Of a stretch of DNA of 64,000 bases, positions 1-10,173 are shown in pieces. The translations under genes and the position numbers were made by a program. The notes beneath the pieces were generated by a model. It worked only from the letters and a program-made list of their open reading frames with translations, was not told the origin of the DNA and did no database searches. The stretch is from an uncultured Prevotella sp. (GTDB lineage: Bacteria; Bacteroidota; Bacteroidia; Bacteroidales; Bacteroidaceae): NCBI GenBank assembly GCA_900770025.1, contig CAAGIW010000051.1:10480-74479 (forward strand), in the 5' to 3' direction. Within the stretch, counting starts at the first letter, position 1. Each line of letters starts with the position of its first letter.

Positions 1-1
1 T

Positions 2-604
2 TTGTTTCCATCCAAAGACACAACAGTCAAAAAGAAATTTGACCCTTACAACCTTTCCAAAACAGACGATCAGATTGTGCAGAAAGTTAGAGGAGATATC
101 AAGGTGTCAGTAGATAAAAAGACTGGTGTCATATCCATCTTGACAGGTGCCCAAGACGCAACTGTAGCCAAGATATTGGCCGACTCTACACGTGAGCGCT
201 ACCAACAATTCATCACCACCTACAGAACCAACAAGGCAAGAATCGACATGACATATTATAAAGGATTGATGGATAACGCCAAAAAAGAATACGAGGATGT
301 CTGTTACCAATACAGCAAGTATTCTGATTCAAACATGAACCTTCAATTGGAAGCATACAAGACCAAGCTCACGAATCTGGAAAACGAGATGCAGATCAAA
401 TACAATACCTATACCACCGTTGTAACACAGTATCAGGCATCCAAGGCAAAAGTACAGGAGCGCACACCCGCCTTTATGGTGATTCAGGGAGCATCCGTGC
501 CCATCAAGCCCGACAAGCCCAAAAGGATGCTGTTCGTAGCCACCATGGTGTTTTTGGCTTTCATGGGCACCTCCGTATATGTGTTACGTGACATAATTTT
601 ATAG
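2..604 (+). CDS. Chain length determinant (Wzz-like) protein, 3' part only
   Basis: This is the C-terminal 200 residues of an inner-membrane polysaccharide co-polymerase, which sets the chain length of capsule or O-antigen polymers. The reading frame is open to the left edge, so the real start and the first membrane segment lie outside the window. What remains is a long, charged helical periplasmic region (about residues 60-160), then the Pro-rich stretch IKPDKPKRM and a C-terminal membrane helix (about 176-196). That order is typical of the Wzz family. The stop lies 7 bp before the Wzx start, consistent with one capsule operon. No cytoplasmic tyrosine kinase domain is fused at the C-terminus. 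Confidence 0.85.
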   Translation: MFPSKDTTVKKKFDPYNLSKTDDQIVQKVRGDIKVSVDKKTGVISILTGAQDATVAKILADSTRERYQQFITTYRTNKARIDMTYYKGLMDNAKKEYEDVCYQYSKYSDSNMNLQLEAYKTKLTNLENEMQIKYNTYTTVVTQYQASKAKVQERTPAFMVIQGASVPIKPDKPKRMLFVATMVFLAFMGTSVYVLRDIIL

Positions 605-611
605 TCAAATC

Positions 612-2156
612 GTGCATCAGCAATCAGTTCATAAAACCAAACGGATTTTTTCCAATTCCCTGGTGTTGTTCTGCCGCATGCTTTTGCTTACTCTGATAAA
701 TCTGCTGTCGGTAAGAGTATTGCTAAAAGGTCTTGGGATTGAAGATTATGGCATTTACAATGCCGTAGCGGGTTTGGTTTGCACTGCCACGTTTATCGTC
801 ACCGTGCTGACTGATGGGATGCAACGCTTCTACTCTATCTCGCTTGCGGAAAAAGACAGTCAGAAAACCCGTGTATTGTTTTCTGCAAGCATCCATATTG
901 TAGTGGTCTTGGCAATATTGCTCACACTGGTTTTTGAGAGTGTGGGTTCGTGGTTTCTCAACACTTTCCTGACAATTCCCTACAACAGATTACAAGCAAG
1001 TAACATTGTCTTCCAGTTGTCTTTTTTCAGTTTCATCATTCAGATTGTCCAAATACCATTCATGGCAACAGTTTTTGCCAACGAGAAAATGGGATGGTAT
1101 GCTCTTTTCTCTACTGTTGAGTGTCTTTTGCGTTTTACGTTTGCCCTATTGATTGGACACTTTGCCATGGACAATATGGTGTTTTATGCCACAGGCTATT
1201 TCTTTACATCTGTGGTTGTATTTTCGCTTTATCTGATAGAAATATGGAGAAATCACCCCGAATGCAGGTTGACAAGACATATCGAAAAAGACACATACAA
1301 GAACTTGCTGTCGTTTTCAGGATGGACGGCATTGGGAGCAACAGCAAATATGGGGCTGTTTCAGGGGAGCACGCTATTGCTGAACATCTTTTTTGGTCCT
1401 GTCTTGAATGTTGTATTTGCCATTGCTCTGCAAGTTTACAATGCTTTTACTTCCCTGTGCAACAATATAGTGACAGCATTCAAGCCAGCAATGATCAAAT
1501 CGTATGCCAAAACCGATTACGACTATTTGACTTCCCTGTTTATGATAGGCAACAAAGCCATTTTCTCTCTGACGGCCTTGGTTGCAGTGCCACTATGTGT
1601 AGAAATGCCATGGGTATTGTCTGTATGGTTAGGCGAGGTCCCCTTGGAGACACCTCTGTTTTGCAGACTTATGATACTATTGGTTTTGTGCCTGTCTTTA
1701 AACAGTCCTATAACCATCATTGTCCAAGCCTCTGGCAGGGTGAAGAACTATCATCTTTTGGTTGACTCCATCATGCTCATGTGTGTTCCCGTTTCACTCG
1801 TAGTGTTTGCCTTAGGCGGTCGCAGCCACTATATCATGTTTACCATGGTTTTGCTGAGTATATTGGCACATGGAACAAGATTATACTATCTGAAAAAAAT
1901 CTTTCCGCCCATCAGTATTGCGCTTTATGCAAAAGATTTTCTTCTGCGTGCAGTCATAGTCATCTGTATTGCCTTTATGATTACATGGGAGGTGCACCAC
2001 ATGGCCGGGGTAACATTATTCGGCAAATTCACGGTAGTGGTTTGTTCCACCACGGTCATTGCATTCTCCACCCTGTTTCTTGTTTTAGATGCACGAGAGA
2101 GGGAACATATCATCAAACTCATAAAATCACTCAAATCACCAAAATATGGAATTTAG
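612..2156 (+). CDS. Polysaccharide flippase, Wzx-like
   Basis: A 514-residue, very hydrophobic protein with about 12 predicted membrane segments, matching O-antigen/capsule flippases of the MATE-like MVF superfamily. It would move undecaprenyl-linked repeat units across the inner membrane. The GTG at 612 is chosen because the conserved amphipathic N-terminus (TKRIFSNSLVLFCRM, then LLKGLGIEDYGIYNAVAG) lies upstream of the first in-frame ATG (residue 23). It follows the Wzz stop by 7 bp and overlaps the Wzy-like gene by 11 bp. Substrate specificity cannot be read from the sequence. Confidence 0.87.
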   Translation: MHQQSVHKTKRIFSNSLVLFCRMLLLTLINLLSVRVLLKGLGIEDYGIYNAVAGLVCTATFIVTVLTDGMQRFYSISLAEKDSQKTRVLFSASIHIVVVLAILLTLVFESVGSWFLNTFLTIPYNRLQASNIVFQLSFFSFIIQIVQIPFMATVFANEKMGWYALFSTVECLLRFTFALLIGHFAMDNMVFYATGYFFTSVVVFSLYLIEIWRNHPECRLTRHIEKDTYKNLLSFSGWTALGATANMGLFQGSTLLLNIFFGPVLNVVFAIALQVYNAFTSLCNNIVTAFKPAMIKSYAKTDYDYLTSLFMIGNKAIFSLTALVAVPLCVEMPWVLSVWLGEVPLETPLFCRLMILLVLCLSLNSPITIIVQASGRVKNYHLLVDSIMLMCVPVSLVVFALGGRSHYIMFTMVLLSILAHGTRLYYLKKIFPPISIALYAKDFLLRAVIVICIAFMITWEVHHMAGVTLFGKFTVVVCSTTVIAFSTLFLVLDAREREHIIKLIKSLKSPKYGI

Positions 2157-3453
2157 GCTCTTCGACAATATTTTGATGATCTCCTACCTGTTGGCATGGG
2201 TGTTTACGCTGATATGGTATCAACGGAAAGAAAAGGCATTTGATGCAGGTTCAGCCATTATCATTTCATACGTTTTTTATGCATTCATATCTTGGTTGAG
2301 CTTGAACGACGAAATGTTTAACGACAGTTACGAGCCCTTGACCTTATTCCCATTTGTCTATCTGTACGGTATGCTGATGCTGGCACTGCTTCCAACCATA
2401 TATCACCATCTGCACCCCACAGACACGATAGCCCCGCCTCACACCCGACTGATTTATGCAGTATGCCTTGTCAGCATTGTTTGCGCCATTGGCTTAATCA
2501 AAGACTTGTCTGGCAATCTGCAACAAGGCTTGTTCAAACTTGTGACAGATACAGATGCGGGAAAAGAAGCCTATATGGAACAAGCGAAGGAAGCAGCCGA
2601 CAACGCACGCGGCGGTATAGAGAACCTGCTGTCCGTAATCTACAACAGCATATCAGACATTATGATATTCGTGTTCTTTTATTTGCTCACCACCTACAAG
2701 AAGAACAAGATAATGGTAAGTCTGATGCTGTTTTGTGTCACGATTGGCATGATATCTCCGGTGATGCACGGTCAAAGAACGGGTATTATGATGACCATAT
2801 TTTCGATGATTGTAGGCTACATGGTTTTCAAGAGATACCTTTCAGCCACCGTCAACAAAATCGCTAAAATCATTGGAGTCGTTTTCCTCATTGTAGTCAG
2901 TGTCCCGATTGTAGCCATCACCTTCAGCCGTTTTGCCTCTCGTGCAGCAGGAGTTACCGGCTATCTTAACTGGTATGTTGGACAGGCAAACCTGTATTTC
3001 AACAATCATGCCTTGGATGCAGGAGGAACACGAAACGGAGACAGAGTGATCAATCTGTTTAAACGTCTCATTGATTCCGACACGCCATCAAACTATGTCG
3101 AGCGCAGAGAGATGTACAAGAATCTTGCCATTGATGACAATCTTTTCACAACATTTGTCGGTGACTTCTGCATCGACTTTGGTCCACTGATGGCAGTTTT
3201 CATCTTTCTTGTTTTTTACCTTTGGTCGCTATCAAGAGTACAAACAGCAGACAAGACCATACAACTGCACCAACTGTTTCTTTTGTATTTCACCATGTGC
3301 ATCGCCATGCAAGGAGGAATGTATTTATTTGCATACGCAGACACTGGCAACCTTAAAATTGTCACAGCCATGCTTTTCTATGGCTACCTGGTTTATCATG
3401 AACTGTTACTGAAGAAATATCCACTACAAAACACACCGCAATGCAGACAATAA
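2146..3453 (+). CDS. O-antigen/capsule polymerase, Wzy-like
   Basis: A 435-residue integral membrane protein with about ten hydrophobic segments and a large hydrophilic loop near the middle (residues about 120-165). Wzy polymerases join lipid-linked repeat units on the periplasmic face. Wzy proteins have little conserved sequence, so the call rests on topology, length and position between a flippase and glycosyltransferase-type genes. It overlaps the upstream gene by 11 bp and the downstream WbsX-like gene by 13 bp, pointing to translational coupling. Confidence 0.75.
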   Translation: MEFRLFDNILMISYLLAWVFTLIWYQRKEKAFDAGSAIIISYVFYAFISWLSLNDEMFNDSYEPLTLFPFVYLYGMLMLALLPTIYHHLHPTDTIAPPHTRLIYAVCLVSIVCAIGLIKDLSGNLQQGLFKLVTDTDAGKEAYMEQAKEAADNARGGIENLLSVIYNSISDIMIFVFFYLLTTYKKNKIMVSLMLFCVTIGMISPVMHGQRTGIMMTIFSMIVGYMVFKRYLSATVNKIAKIIGVVFLIVVSVPIVAITFSRFASRAAGVTGYLNWYVGQANLYFNNHALDAGGTRNGDRVINLFKRLIDSDTPSNYVERREMYKNLAIDDNLFTTFVGDFCIDFGPLMAVFIFLVFYLWSLSRVQTADKTIQLHQLFLLYFTMCIAMQGGMYLFAYADTGNLKIVTAMLFYGYLVYHELLLKKYPLQNTPQCRQ

Positions 3454-4604
3454 ACGCAAGACTTATCGCACTATATCTCCCCCAGTTTCATCCCATACCA
3501 GAGAACGATCTGTGGTGGGGCAAGGGATTTACCGAATGGACCAATGTAAGAAGGGCAAGACCCCTATTCAAAGGGCATATCCAACCGAGGATTCCTGCCG
3601 ATTTGGGGTATTACGATTTGCGGGATTCCAAAACAAGACAGGAACAAGCCCGAATGGCACAGGAAGCCGGAATAGAAGGATTTTGCTACTACCACTACTG
3701 GTTTAACGGGAAACAACTACTCGAACGCCCATTGAACGAGGTGGTAGCATCCGGCGAACCCGATTTCCCCTTTTGCCTGTGCTGGGCCAACCATACATGG
3801 AGCAACAAAACATGGCAAAGAAATTCTGCCGTTCAGAAAAATTCCATCCTAATTGAACAAACCTATCCGGGATATGATGATGATGTAAACCACTTCATGT
3901 CACTTTTAAACACCTTTAAAGACAAACGATACATCAAAGTGGACGGACGACTGCTGTTTGCCATCTACGACAGTATTGGCTTCCCTCACGTAAGGCAGTT
4001 CATGGACACTTGGAACAAACTGGCAAAAGAAAATGGACTTCCAGGATTCTATTTCGTAGGAATGGTGCCATCCACACTCACCTTCAACATCGACAAGAAC
4101 GGCAAACGCCGCTACGCCAACCCTAATCTGAAAAGCAGTGCCAACATTTTCAGCCACGTCCTTTCATTGGGGTTTGACGCTGTAAACTCATTAGGCAAGC
4201 GGAGGGGCGAAATGCTCTATGAAGGAAGGCTGACAAGCATCCTTAAAAGAGGACTACGCCTTGCAGGCATCCATATCGGGAAAAAGACCTATGATTATGA
4301 AAAGACAGTAGCCAATTTCTTCGCTCCGGAAGACAAATGGGAGAACGTATATCCCACAGTTCTGCCTCAATGGGACAGGACACCGCGCACACGAGATGCC
4401 GAGGGCGTCTATGTGAATGCCACCCCGGAAAAGTTTGAGAAGCACTTGCAGCAGGCACTCGACATTGTACGGCATAAAGAGAAAGAACACAGAATCATAT
4501 TTCTGAAATCATGGAATGAATGGGGAGAAGGGAATTATGTAGAACCAGACACCATTCACGGACACGGTTTTCTTGAGGCGATAAGAAAAGTCATTACCCA
4601 TTGA
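3441..4604 (+). CDS. WbsX-family / GH99-like protein
   Basis: A 387-residue soluble protein of the WbsX family, which has a GH99-like TIM-barrel fold and is common in O-antigen and capsule loci. Recognisable motifs are the N-terminal LIALYLPQFHPIPEN, then WWGKGFTEWTNV, and the C-terminal SWNEWGEGNYVEPD. Members are usually annotated as glycosyltransferase-like or glycan-processing enzymes; the reaction is not well established. It overlaps the Wzy-like gene by 13 bp and lies 12 bp before a family 2 glycosyltransferase. Confidence 0.85.
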   Translation: MQTINARLIALYLPQFHPIPENDLWWGKGFTEWTNVRRARPLFKGHIQPRIPADLGYYDLRDSKTRQEQARMAQEAGIEGFCYYHYWFNGKQLLERPLNEVVASGEPDFPFCLCWANHTWSNKTWQRNSAVQKNSILIEQTYPGYDDDVNHFMSLLNTFKDKRYIKVDGRLLFAIYDSIGFPHVRQFMDTWNKLAKENGLPGFYFVGMVPSTLTFNIDKNGKRRYANPNLKSSANIFSHVLSLGFDAVNSLGKRRGEMLYEGRLTSILKRGLRLAGIHIGKKTYDYEKTVANFFAPEDKWENVYPTVLPQWDRTPRTRDAEGVYVNATPEKFEKHLQQALDIVRHKEKEHRIIFLKSWNEWGEGNYVEPDTIHGHGFLEAIRKVITH

Positions 4605-4616
4605 GCCACCTGCACC

Positions 4617-5435
4617 ATGAAAGAAATAAGCGTCATCATCCCCACCTACAAACCACAAGACTACCTCTGGCAATGCCTGGAAAGTTTGGAAAGGCAGACA
4701 GTTTCAAAAACACTGTATGAGGTTGTCATCATTTTGAACGGCTGTAAGGAACCATATTACAGCAACATTTCAAACCGTCTGAAAGACTATACGATGGATG
4801 TTCGCCTGCTGCAGACCGACGAAGCAGGGGTTTCTTACGCCCGCAATATCGGTATAGAGAATGCTCAAGGCAAGTATGTCACCTTTGTGGATGACGACGA
4901 CTGGGTTTCTTTGGATTATCTTTCCGAACTATATCGTTGCGCACCCACAAACCACGGCATTGTGGCTGCAAACGTAAAAGCCATAGACGATGCCACCAAG
5001 GCAGAACACTCCGACTATCTTTCCGACGTGTTTTCCCGATTGCACATGCTGCATACCACAAGCATGTTCAAGGCACACCGCCTGCTCTCATCAGCCTGCT
5101 GCAAACTCATCCCCAAAGCACTGATTGCCGAAACACGCTTCTGTACGTCATTAAAACGCGGAGAAGATGCACTGTGGATGGCAAAAATAAGCAAAAGAAT
5201 ACACACTGTAACCTTCACGTCTCCCACAGCAGTATATTTCAGAAGACTGAGAGTGAACTCCGCCTCCAGGAAAAGCCTCTCTTATTCCACGATTTTCAAG
5301 GAAATGGCAACCCTGCAACACCACTTCATCACCACCTACCTAAGTGACATGAGACACTACAATCTCCTGCTTTTCTGCCACCGTGTCTTGGCCGTTGCCA
5401 AAGATGCCATACAAAGATGTTTTTTTGCCGCCTAA
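4617..5435 (+). CDS. Glycosyltransferase family 2
   Basis: A 272-residue GT-A fold glycosyltransferase. The N-terminus ISVIIPTYKPQDYLWQCLESL is the nucleotide-binding start of GT2 enzymes, and VDDDDWVSL near residue 90 is the metal-binding DxD region. It would transfer a sugar from a nucleotide-sugar donor to the growing lipid-linked repeat unit in the cytoplasm. Donor and acceptor cannot be predicted. It is the last + strand capsule gene before the opposite-strand helicase cassette; polysaccharide genes resume at 11780. Confidence 0.9.
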   Translation: MKEISVIIPTYKPQDYLWQCLESLERQTVSKTLYEVVIILNGCKEPYYSNISNRLKDYTMDVRLLQTDEAGVSYARNIGIENAQGKYVTFVDDDDWVSLDYLSELYRCAPTNHGIVAANVKAIDDATKAEHSDYLSDVFSRLHMLHTTSMFKAHRLLSSACCKLIPKALIAETRFCTSLKRGEDALWMAKISKRIHTVTFTSPTAVYFRRLRVNSASRKSLSYSTIFKEMATLQHHFITTYLSDMRHYNLLLFCHRVLAVAKDAIQRCFFAA

Positions 5436-5645
5436 CTCAAGAATGTGGAAGGAAGAAGCTAAACAGGAGTTCATCAAGCTTCGCAAGTGACGAAATTATA
5501 GTGGAAAGGCGGCTAAAAACGTTAAACCCAAAGCCACCCAATTATTATACATAAATCGCTGTTTTCAATCTGCGCTATATGATGGCAAGCAAGAATGGTG
5601 AAGTCAGGAAAGGATAGGCATTCAGTTAGAAACAGAACAGAGCAT
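5436..5645. other. Left boundary of the helicase cassette, with a 24-bp tandem duplication
   Basis: This gap lies between two converging genes. No gene is visible in it. Two adjacent imperfect 24-bp copies start at 5618 and 5642; both begin GCATTCAGTT. The second copy runs into the 3' end of the helicase gene, so the last codons and the stop (5646-5648) lie inside the repeat. No rho-independent terminator with a T-run is obvious. Confidence 0.55.
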
Positions 5646-8600
5646 TCAGTTGGGAACTGAACAGGGCAAGCAGGCTACCTTCCATATTTCGTAACAAAGG
5701 GGGATGGTTTTGGATACACCGCCTGATTCATAGCGAAATGTGGTGCGTGCCGACTTGATGTGGGCTACGTGTTGGCTCAGCAACCGTTTGAAAACGGTAA
5801 AAGAACGTATCTTAGCATCATGTTCAGAGTGTTGGATAACGAAGACATAGCGGTTGAGGGGGTGTCTCTTCATCACCGCAATCATCCGGTTTGCAAGGTT
5901 CTCGGTGAAGGAACTGTCCACATTGGAAAAGAAAAAAGACATGTTGAAAACAACAAGGTTAGGCACCTCGGAGACCGATACCCAGTAACTGTCATCCAAC
6001 TTGTCGAACGACTCCACAATCGACATACGCATATGTCCTCCCGTTGCATCGCCCAGCAGTTTTTCGGCCATTGCCTTCATCGCCGCCGACACGTCGATGC
6101 CTGTATAATGAATCTGCGGAAACTGACTGAACAATTGTTCTGCAAACGCAATGCCGCACGTGGCAGGACCACATCCCACGTCTATCATCCAGATTCTTCC
6201 ATTCGTCTCCTTAGCCAAGGACGACAGCCATCCGCCATGCGAATGGTAAATTGCCTTTGCACTGCAATAGTGCATGCGCATGATGTAGTAACAGTAAAGC
6301 AGCACCTGATCATCGGGACTGATCGCCACATTCCTTCCCAACTCCCTGCTATACACCGAAAGCGGACTTGAGAAGTCAACACGCCCATAGTTGATGAGCG
6401 ACATATTGACGTCCATCGCATTGCCAAGAATAATGTGGCTCCACCTTGTGCGCGGGTCTTGCCTGATGGCTTTGAAGACGTGCCTGCCAAACGAAGCGGC
6501 AAACAAGGCATTCATTCCGAACACATCCTGTGACAGATCTGCCTCGCTCACTTCTGCACTCTCGGGCACACGAAACCTCCCCGCACAATAATCCTCCACA
6601 GGCACATCGAAGTAGCCGCCCTTGCTTCTCACAAACTCCATGAGCTTGTAGAACGTGAAGTTTTCGTTGAGCAGCACCGGATTGCCTATGAGCACAAGAT
6701 TCAGGCGGGCGCGGGTCATGGCCACATTCAACTTGCGGTCGATGGTCAACCCGTCTTCTTCAAACACATTATTGGTGAGGAAGTTGAGCTGATAGGGCTG
6801 TTGGATGGTGAAACCATAGATGATATAGTCGCGCTGGCTGCCTTGATAGCGTTCCACGGTGTCGATGGTGATGTCGTGAAGACAAGGAATACTTGACTTG
6901 TCTATTTCGTTGCGGACAGTTGAAATCTGGTTGCGGTAAGGCACGATGACACCAACCGTTTCCGCAGGATTGAAACTGTCGGATGCCAACTCATAGATGG
7001 CACGCACAGTGGCGGCTATCATTCGGGCCTCAACGGCATTGGTTTTGGCAGAAGGCGAGAACAAGGGCGGTTCGGCCGCCACGAAAGATATGCGACAGGC
7101 AGTGAGCATAGCCATGATGCCATTGCCGCCTTCCCTGCGGTGATTGGCTAACTGCTGGTGATCGAGCGGCACGATATCGAGCTTGTTGCCATAGAAAGCA
7201 TAGTTAGGAAACTCCGCAATATCCTTGTGCATTCTTCCCTGCTTCGTAAGCATATACACAAATCGCTCGTCATATCCGTCAGCCGTCTTGAACTGCTGCA
7301 GCAGGCGCTGAAACAGCGACATGCCGCAATCACGGAGATGGATGGCATTGAGTTCCGGCTCTGTCACGAAAGATTCCTCTGGTGCCTGCTGAACGACTGC
7401 CGGCAATTGTTTGTGGTCGCCAATGAGCACAAAGCGGGCAATGCTGCAACGGTTGTCTCTTTGCGCACTCAACAGTCCTATGAGATGCGGTTCAAGAATC
7501 TGTGAAGATTCATCCACAATGGCAAGGCTGAAATGCTTTATCTGCAACAGCGACATATTGGAATTAAGAGCAGCAGTTGTTCCACAGAACACCCTCGTTG
7601 AATGAATCAGCTTATTGACAGAATTGCCGTCACGCATTGCCGCCACCCTGATACTGAGCAGGTAGCTGCGGTATTCCTTGGCGCACGAAAGATCGGTCCC
7701 TATACGCACGAAGTCAAAATCGGGATGCTCCTTTCTCATTTCAACCAACTTGCTGCATATCTCGTCAACCGCACGGTTGGTATATGACAGGAGCAACACG
7801 TTCGTATCTTTCTCAAGCAGTTCTTCCTTGAGCAGATTCACCAAGCCAAACGATGTCTTGCCCGTCCCCGGAGGCCCGATGATGAGAAACAGGTCTTTTG
7901 CCTGCTTGGCATGTTCTACTAACGGATTGAAGTCCCCATATTCTCCCTTGCGGTGTATCTTGGTGTCACATTCCGGCGGGCGTTGCAAAAGGAGGAGTTC
8001 TCTGCGTGGTGTTGGAGCAGACAAGAAAGAGTGCATGGCACTGTAAAGCGCCCCTGTCATGGAATCAAACAGGTCGTGCTCAATCGCCCAAAGCGTGCCT
8101 TCCGGTTTATTCCCGATAACCTTTCTGTCTGTCTGGCTGTTGCGCAGTCGCAGTTCTATCCCATCCTTCCGTATGTCAACGATAGAAGCCCGATGCACCA
8201 TCTGGGCACATGCGTTGGGCACCCTTGTCTTGTCGTCATAATTGTAGGGATAGAGTATCACGATGTCGCCGATGCGGAAATTCGTTGTATCGTCCAACTG
8301 CGGCGAACTGAAGCGCAGCCTTACTCCACTGACCGATGCCTCCTGATCGTCTTCATACACAAAACCATCCACAGACAGGCCGTCATATATATTGCCAGCC
8401 ACCTTTTTGTCTTCGAGCGTATCGTTCCATATAGAGGCAAAACCAGAATTCTCCTTGAGCTTGTTTCCCACCTTTGCCAGCAGTTGCTCGTTTTCGATGA
8501 AGCGCAGGAAGCGGAGATAATACAGCAGTTCAAGCCTTGTGGCATTCGCTATAGGAGCAAGAAGTGCCGAAAGCTGGGGCTTCACATGGTCTTCCCACAA

Positions 8601-10115
8601 GCGTCCGGTCAGTTTCTTCTGGTTCAGTTTTTCCGGGGTGAGCGTTGTCAAGATTTCCAATCCCTCCTTGGCATACAGTATCTCGCTCCACGCAAGCAGG
8701 TTGCGCATTTTTATTGCCCGGAGCAGCAACGGTTGATTGTTGCCCACACGCAGCAGGCCCTTCGAATATTTGGAATAGAGGAGTATGAAATGCTTGAGAT
8801 TTTCGGCGTATTTCTGGAACTCATAGTTGAACAGGGCACGATACAGTATCAGCTGCACCCTGTGCGTCTCCTTGGCCACGGGCACTTCTTGGGATTGGCT
8901 GTAGGGCACAAATTCCCCTTTGCCCGATTTCTGCTCGATGATAGACACGTCCTCCCCCCGCTGATACATAAAGTCAAAACGACCCTGAATGCCCAGCAGC
9001 TCACTGAAGAACGAAGGTTCGAGCACCACCTCTCTCTTGTCATACTGCCCTATCGCCTGGGGCAGGTAGATGCCAATCAGTTGTTCTATATTGCGCTTCT
9101 GTATTTTTGCGTCTTCCGTGAACCCTGCATAATCGGCCACCAGCTCACGGCACGCAATCATGTTCAGCACGTTCTTGCCTACAAACGCCTTCAAACTGTC
9201 TTCAAAGGAAATGTCACGATCGTGTATGAGGTCGTCTAAGAATTGGCCGGAAAGATTTCCCAAGTGCACCGGTTTGGTATTTGGACTTGGCTTGATCTTG
9301 TTAATAAGATTCACAAACGGCGACTCTGCGTATGTTTCAAAGCAACTGGCTATGGTGGTGATGTTCACAAGGAAATCCGGTTCGAGAATGATAAGCTCGG
9401 GCAAATAAATCTTCCCTCGCTCGTCCTTACGTATGCGGACGAGATTCAGTTGCGCGCCTTTCCACAACACAGTCTTCAGATACGACCAGTCGGCCGTTCC
9501 GTCAAGCGTAAGCATCCTATTGTCCTTGCCATAGCAAATCTGTAGCGTAGTATTGTTTTCTTCCTCCGTCGCCCATATAAAATTGTCGTCCCAACGCTCC
9601 ACCACCACACGCAACACATTCTCGCTGAACTTACCCCATGAGTTTTTTCTGTCTGCACGAGGGAAATATTCCTTTAGAGATTGCGGTATCTCCTCCTTGC
9701 CACACAGATGATACACCAGCAGTGTCACCGCCTTCAGGTTGTGGGGAAAGAGCCTTGCCAGTTCATCGTCTGTCAGTTCCTGTTCGCTGTTCGGTTTAGG
9801 AAACAGGTTCTTGCGTGCCTGCTGTATCAGGTTGGCCGTTGCATGGGGAATGCCATGTTCCTTGATGCAGTAATCCACCTTTGAGAAGAATCCCACAAAA
9901 GCTATCTGACAGTCGCTGATAGCCTGCTCCACCACACGGCGGAACACATTCCTGAGCATATCATACCTATCCTTGGGCGATCTGCCTTCGCTGCAAGAGG
10001 TCTCTATCTGCATGTAGAGGCTCGTGGCAGAATCCAGAATGATGGATTTTCCCTTGCCGGCCTTGATGCCGGCACTGCTGTCCAGATGCTTCCCTGTATA
10101 TGGTGTGAGTTTCAT
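5646..10115 (-). CDS. RecB-like nuclease, SF1 helicase and methyltransferase fusion
   Basis: A 1489-residue protein with three enzymatic modules. (1) A PD-(D/E)xK nuclease of the RecB/Cas4/Dna2 type at about residues 360-430: GRFDFMY (about 376), IIEQKSGKG (about 388-396) giving the D...ExK signature, then HRVQLILYRAL giving a QxxxY motif. (2) A UPF1/Dna2-like SF1 helicase at about 735-1145: Walker A GPPGTGKT (about 745), motif II VDESSQ (about 867), GDHKQLP (about 898), ERYQGSQRD (about 1088) and NVAMTRARL (about 1128). (3) A class I SAM-dependent methyltransferase fold from about 1308: DVGCGPATCG and then YTGIDVS. The first 350 residues are unassigned. It lies 58 bp downstream of the DUF1848 gene on the same strand, so the two are probably co-transcribed. 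The domain assignments are visible; a role in defence or nucleic-acid repair is inference. Confidence 0.85.
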   Translation of the reverse strand: MKLTPYTGKHLDSSAGIKAGKGKSIILDSATSLYMQIETSCSEGRSPKDRYDMLRNVFRRVVEQAISDCQIAFVGFFSKVDYCIKEHGIPHATANLIQQARKNLFPKPNSEQELTDDELARLFPHNLKAVTLLVYHLCGKEEIPQSLKEYFPRADRKNSWGKFSENVLRVVVERWDDNFIWATEEENNTTLQICYGKDNRMLTLDGTADWSYLKTVLWKGAQLNLVRIRKDERGKIYLPELIILEPDFLVNITTIASCFETYAESPFVNLINKIKPSPNTKPVHLGNLSGQFLDDLIHDRDISFEDSLKAFVGKNVLNMIACRELVADYAGFTEDAKIQKRNIEQLIGIYLPQAIGQYDKREVVLEPSFFSELLGIQGRFDFMYQRGEDVSIIEQKSGKGEFVPYSQSQEVPVAKETHRVQLILYRALFNYEFQKYAENLKHFILLYSKYSKGLLRVGNNQPLLLRAIKMRNLLAWSEILYAKEGLEILTTLTPEKLNQKKLTGRLWEDHVKPQLSALLAPIANATRLELLYYLRFLRFIENEQLLAKVGNKLKENSGFASIWNDTLEDKKVAGNIYDGLSVDGFVYEDDQEASVSGVRLRFSSPQLDDTTNFRIGDIVILYPYNYDDKTRVPNACAQMVHRASIVDIRKDGIELRLRNSQTDRKVIGNKPEGTLWAIEHDLFDSMTGALYSAMHSFLSAPTPRRELLLLQRPPECDTKIHRKGEYGDFNPLVEHAKQAKDLFLIIGPPGTGKTSFGLVNLLKEELLEKDTNVLLLSYTNRAVDEICSKLVEMRKEHPDFDFVRIGTDLSCAKEYRSYLLSIRVAAMRDGNSVNKLIHSTRVFCGTTAALNSNMSLLQIKHFSLAIVDESSQILEPHLIGLLSAQRDNRCSIARFVLIGDHKQLPAVVQQAPEESFVTEPELNAIHLRDCGMSLFQRLLQQFKTADGYDERFVYMLTKQGRMHKDIAEFPNYAFYGNKLDIVPLDHQQLANHRREGGNGIMAMLTACRISFVAAEPPLFSPSAKTNAVEARMIAATVRAIYELASDSFNPAETVGVIVPYRNQISTVRNEIDKSSIPCLHDITIDTVERYQGSQRDYIIYGFTIQQPYQLNFLTNNVFEEDGLTIDRKLNVAMTRARLNLVLIGNPVLLNENFTFYKLMEFVRSKGGYFDVPVEDYCAGRFRVPESAEVSEADLSQDVFGMNALFAASFGRHVFKAIRQDPRTRWSHIILGNAMDVNMSLINYGRVDFSSPLSVYSRELGRNVAISPDDQVLLYCYYIMRMHYCSAKAIYHSHGGWLSSLAKETNGRIWMIDVGCGPATCGIAFAEQLFSQFPQIHYTGIDVSAAMKAMAEKLLGDATGGHMRMSIVESFDKLDDSYWVSVSEVPNLVVFNMSFFFSNVDSSFTENLANRMIAVMKRHPLNRYVFVIQHSEHDAKIRSFTVFKRLLSQHVAHIKSARTTFRYESGGVSKTIPLCYEIWKVACLPCSVPN

Positions 10116-10173
10116 ATTTTCCGATTATCTTCCTGTGATGACACGACAACAATAGATATTCATGTCATTGATA

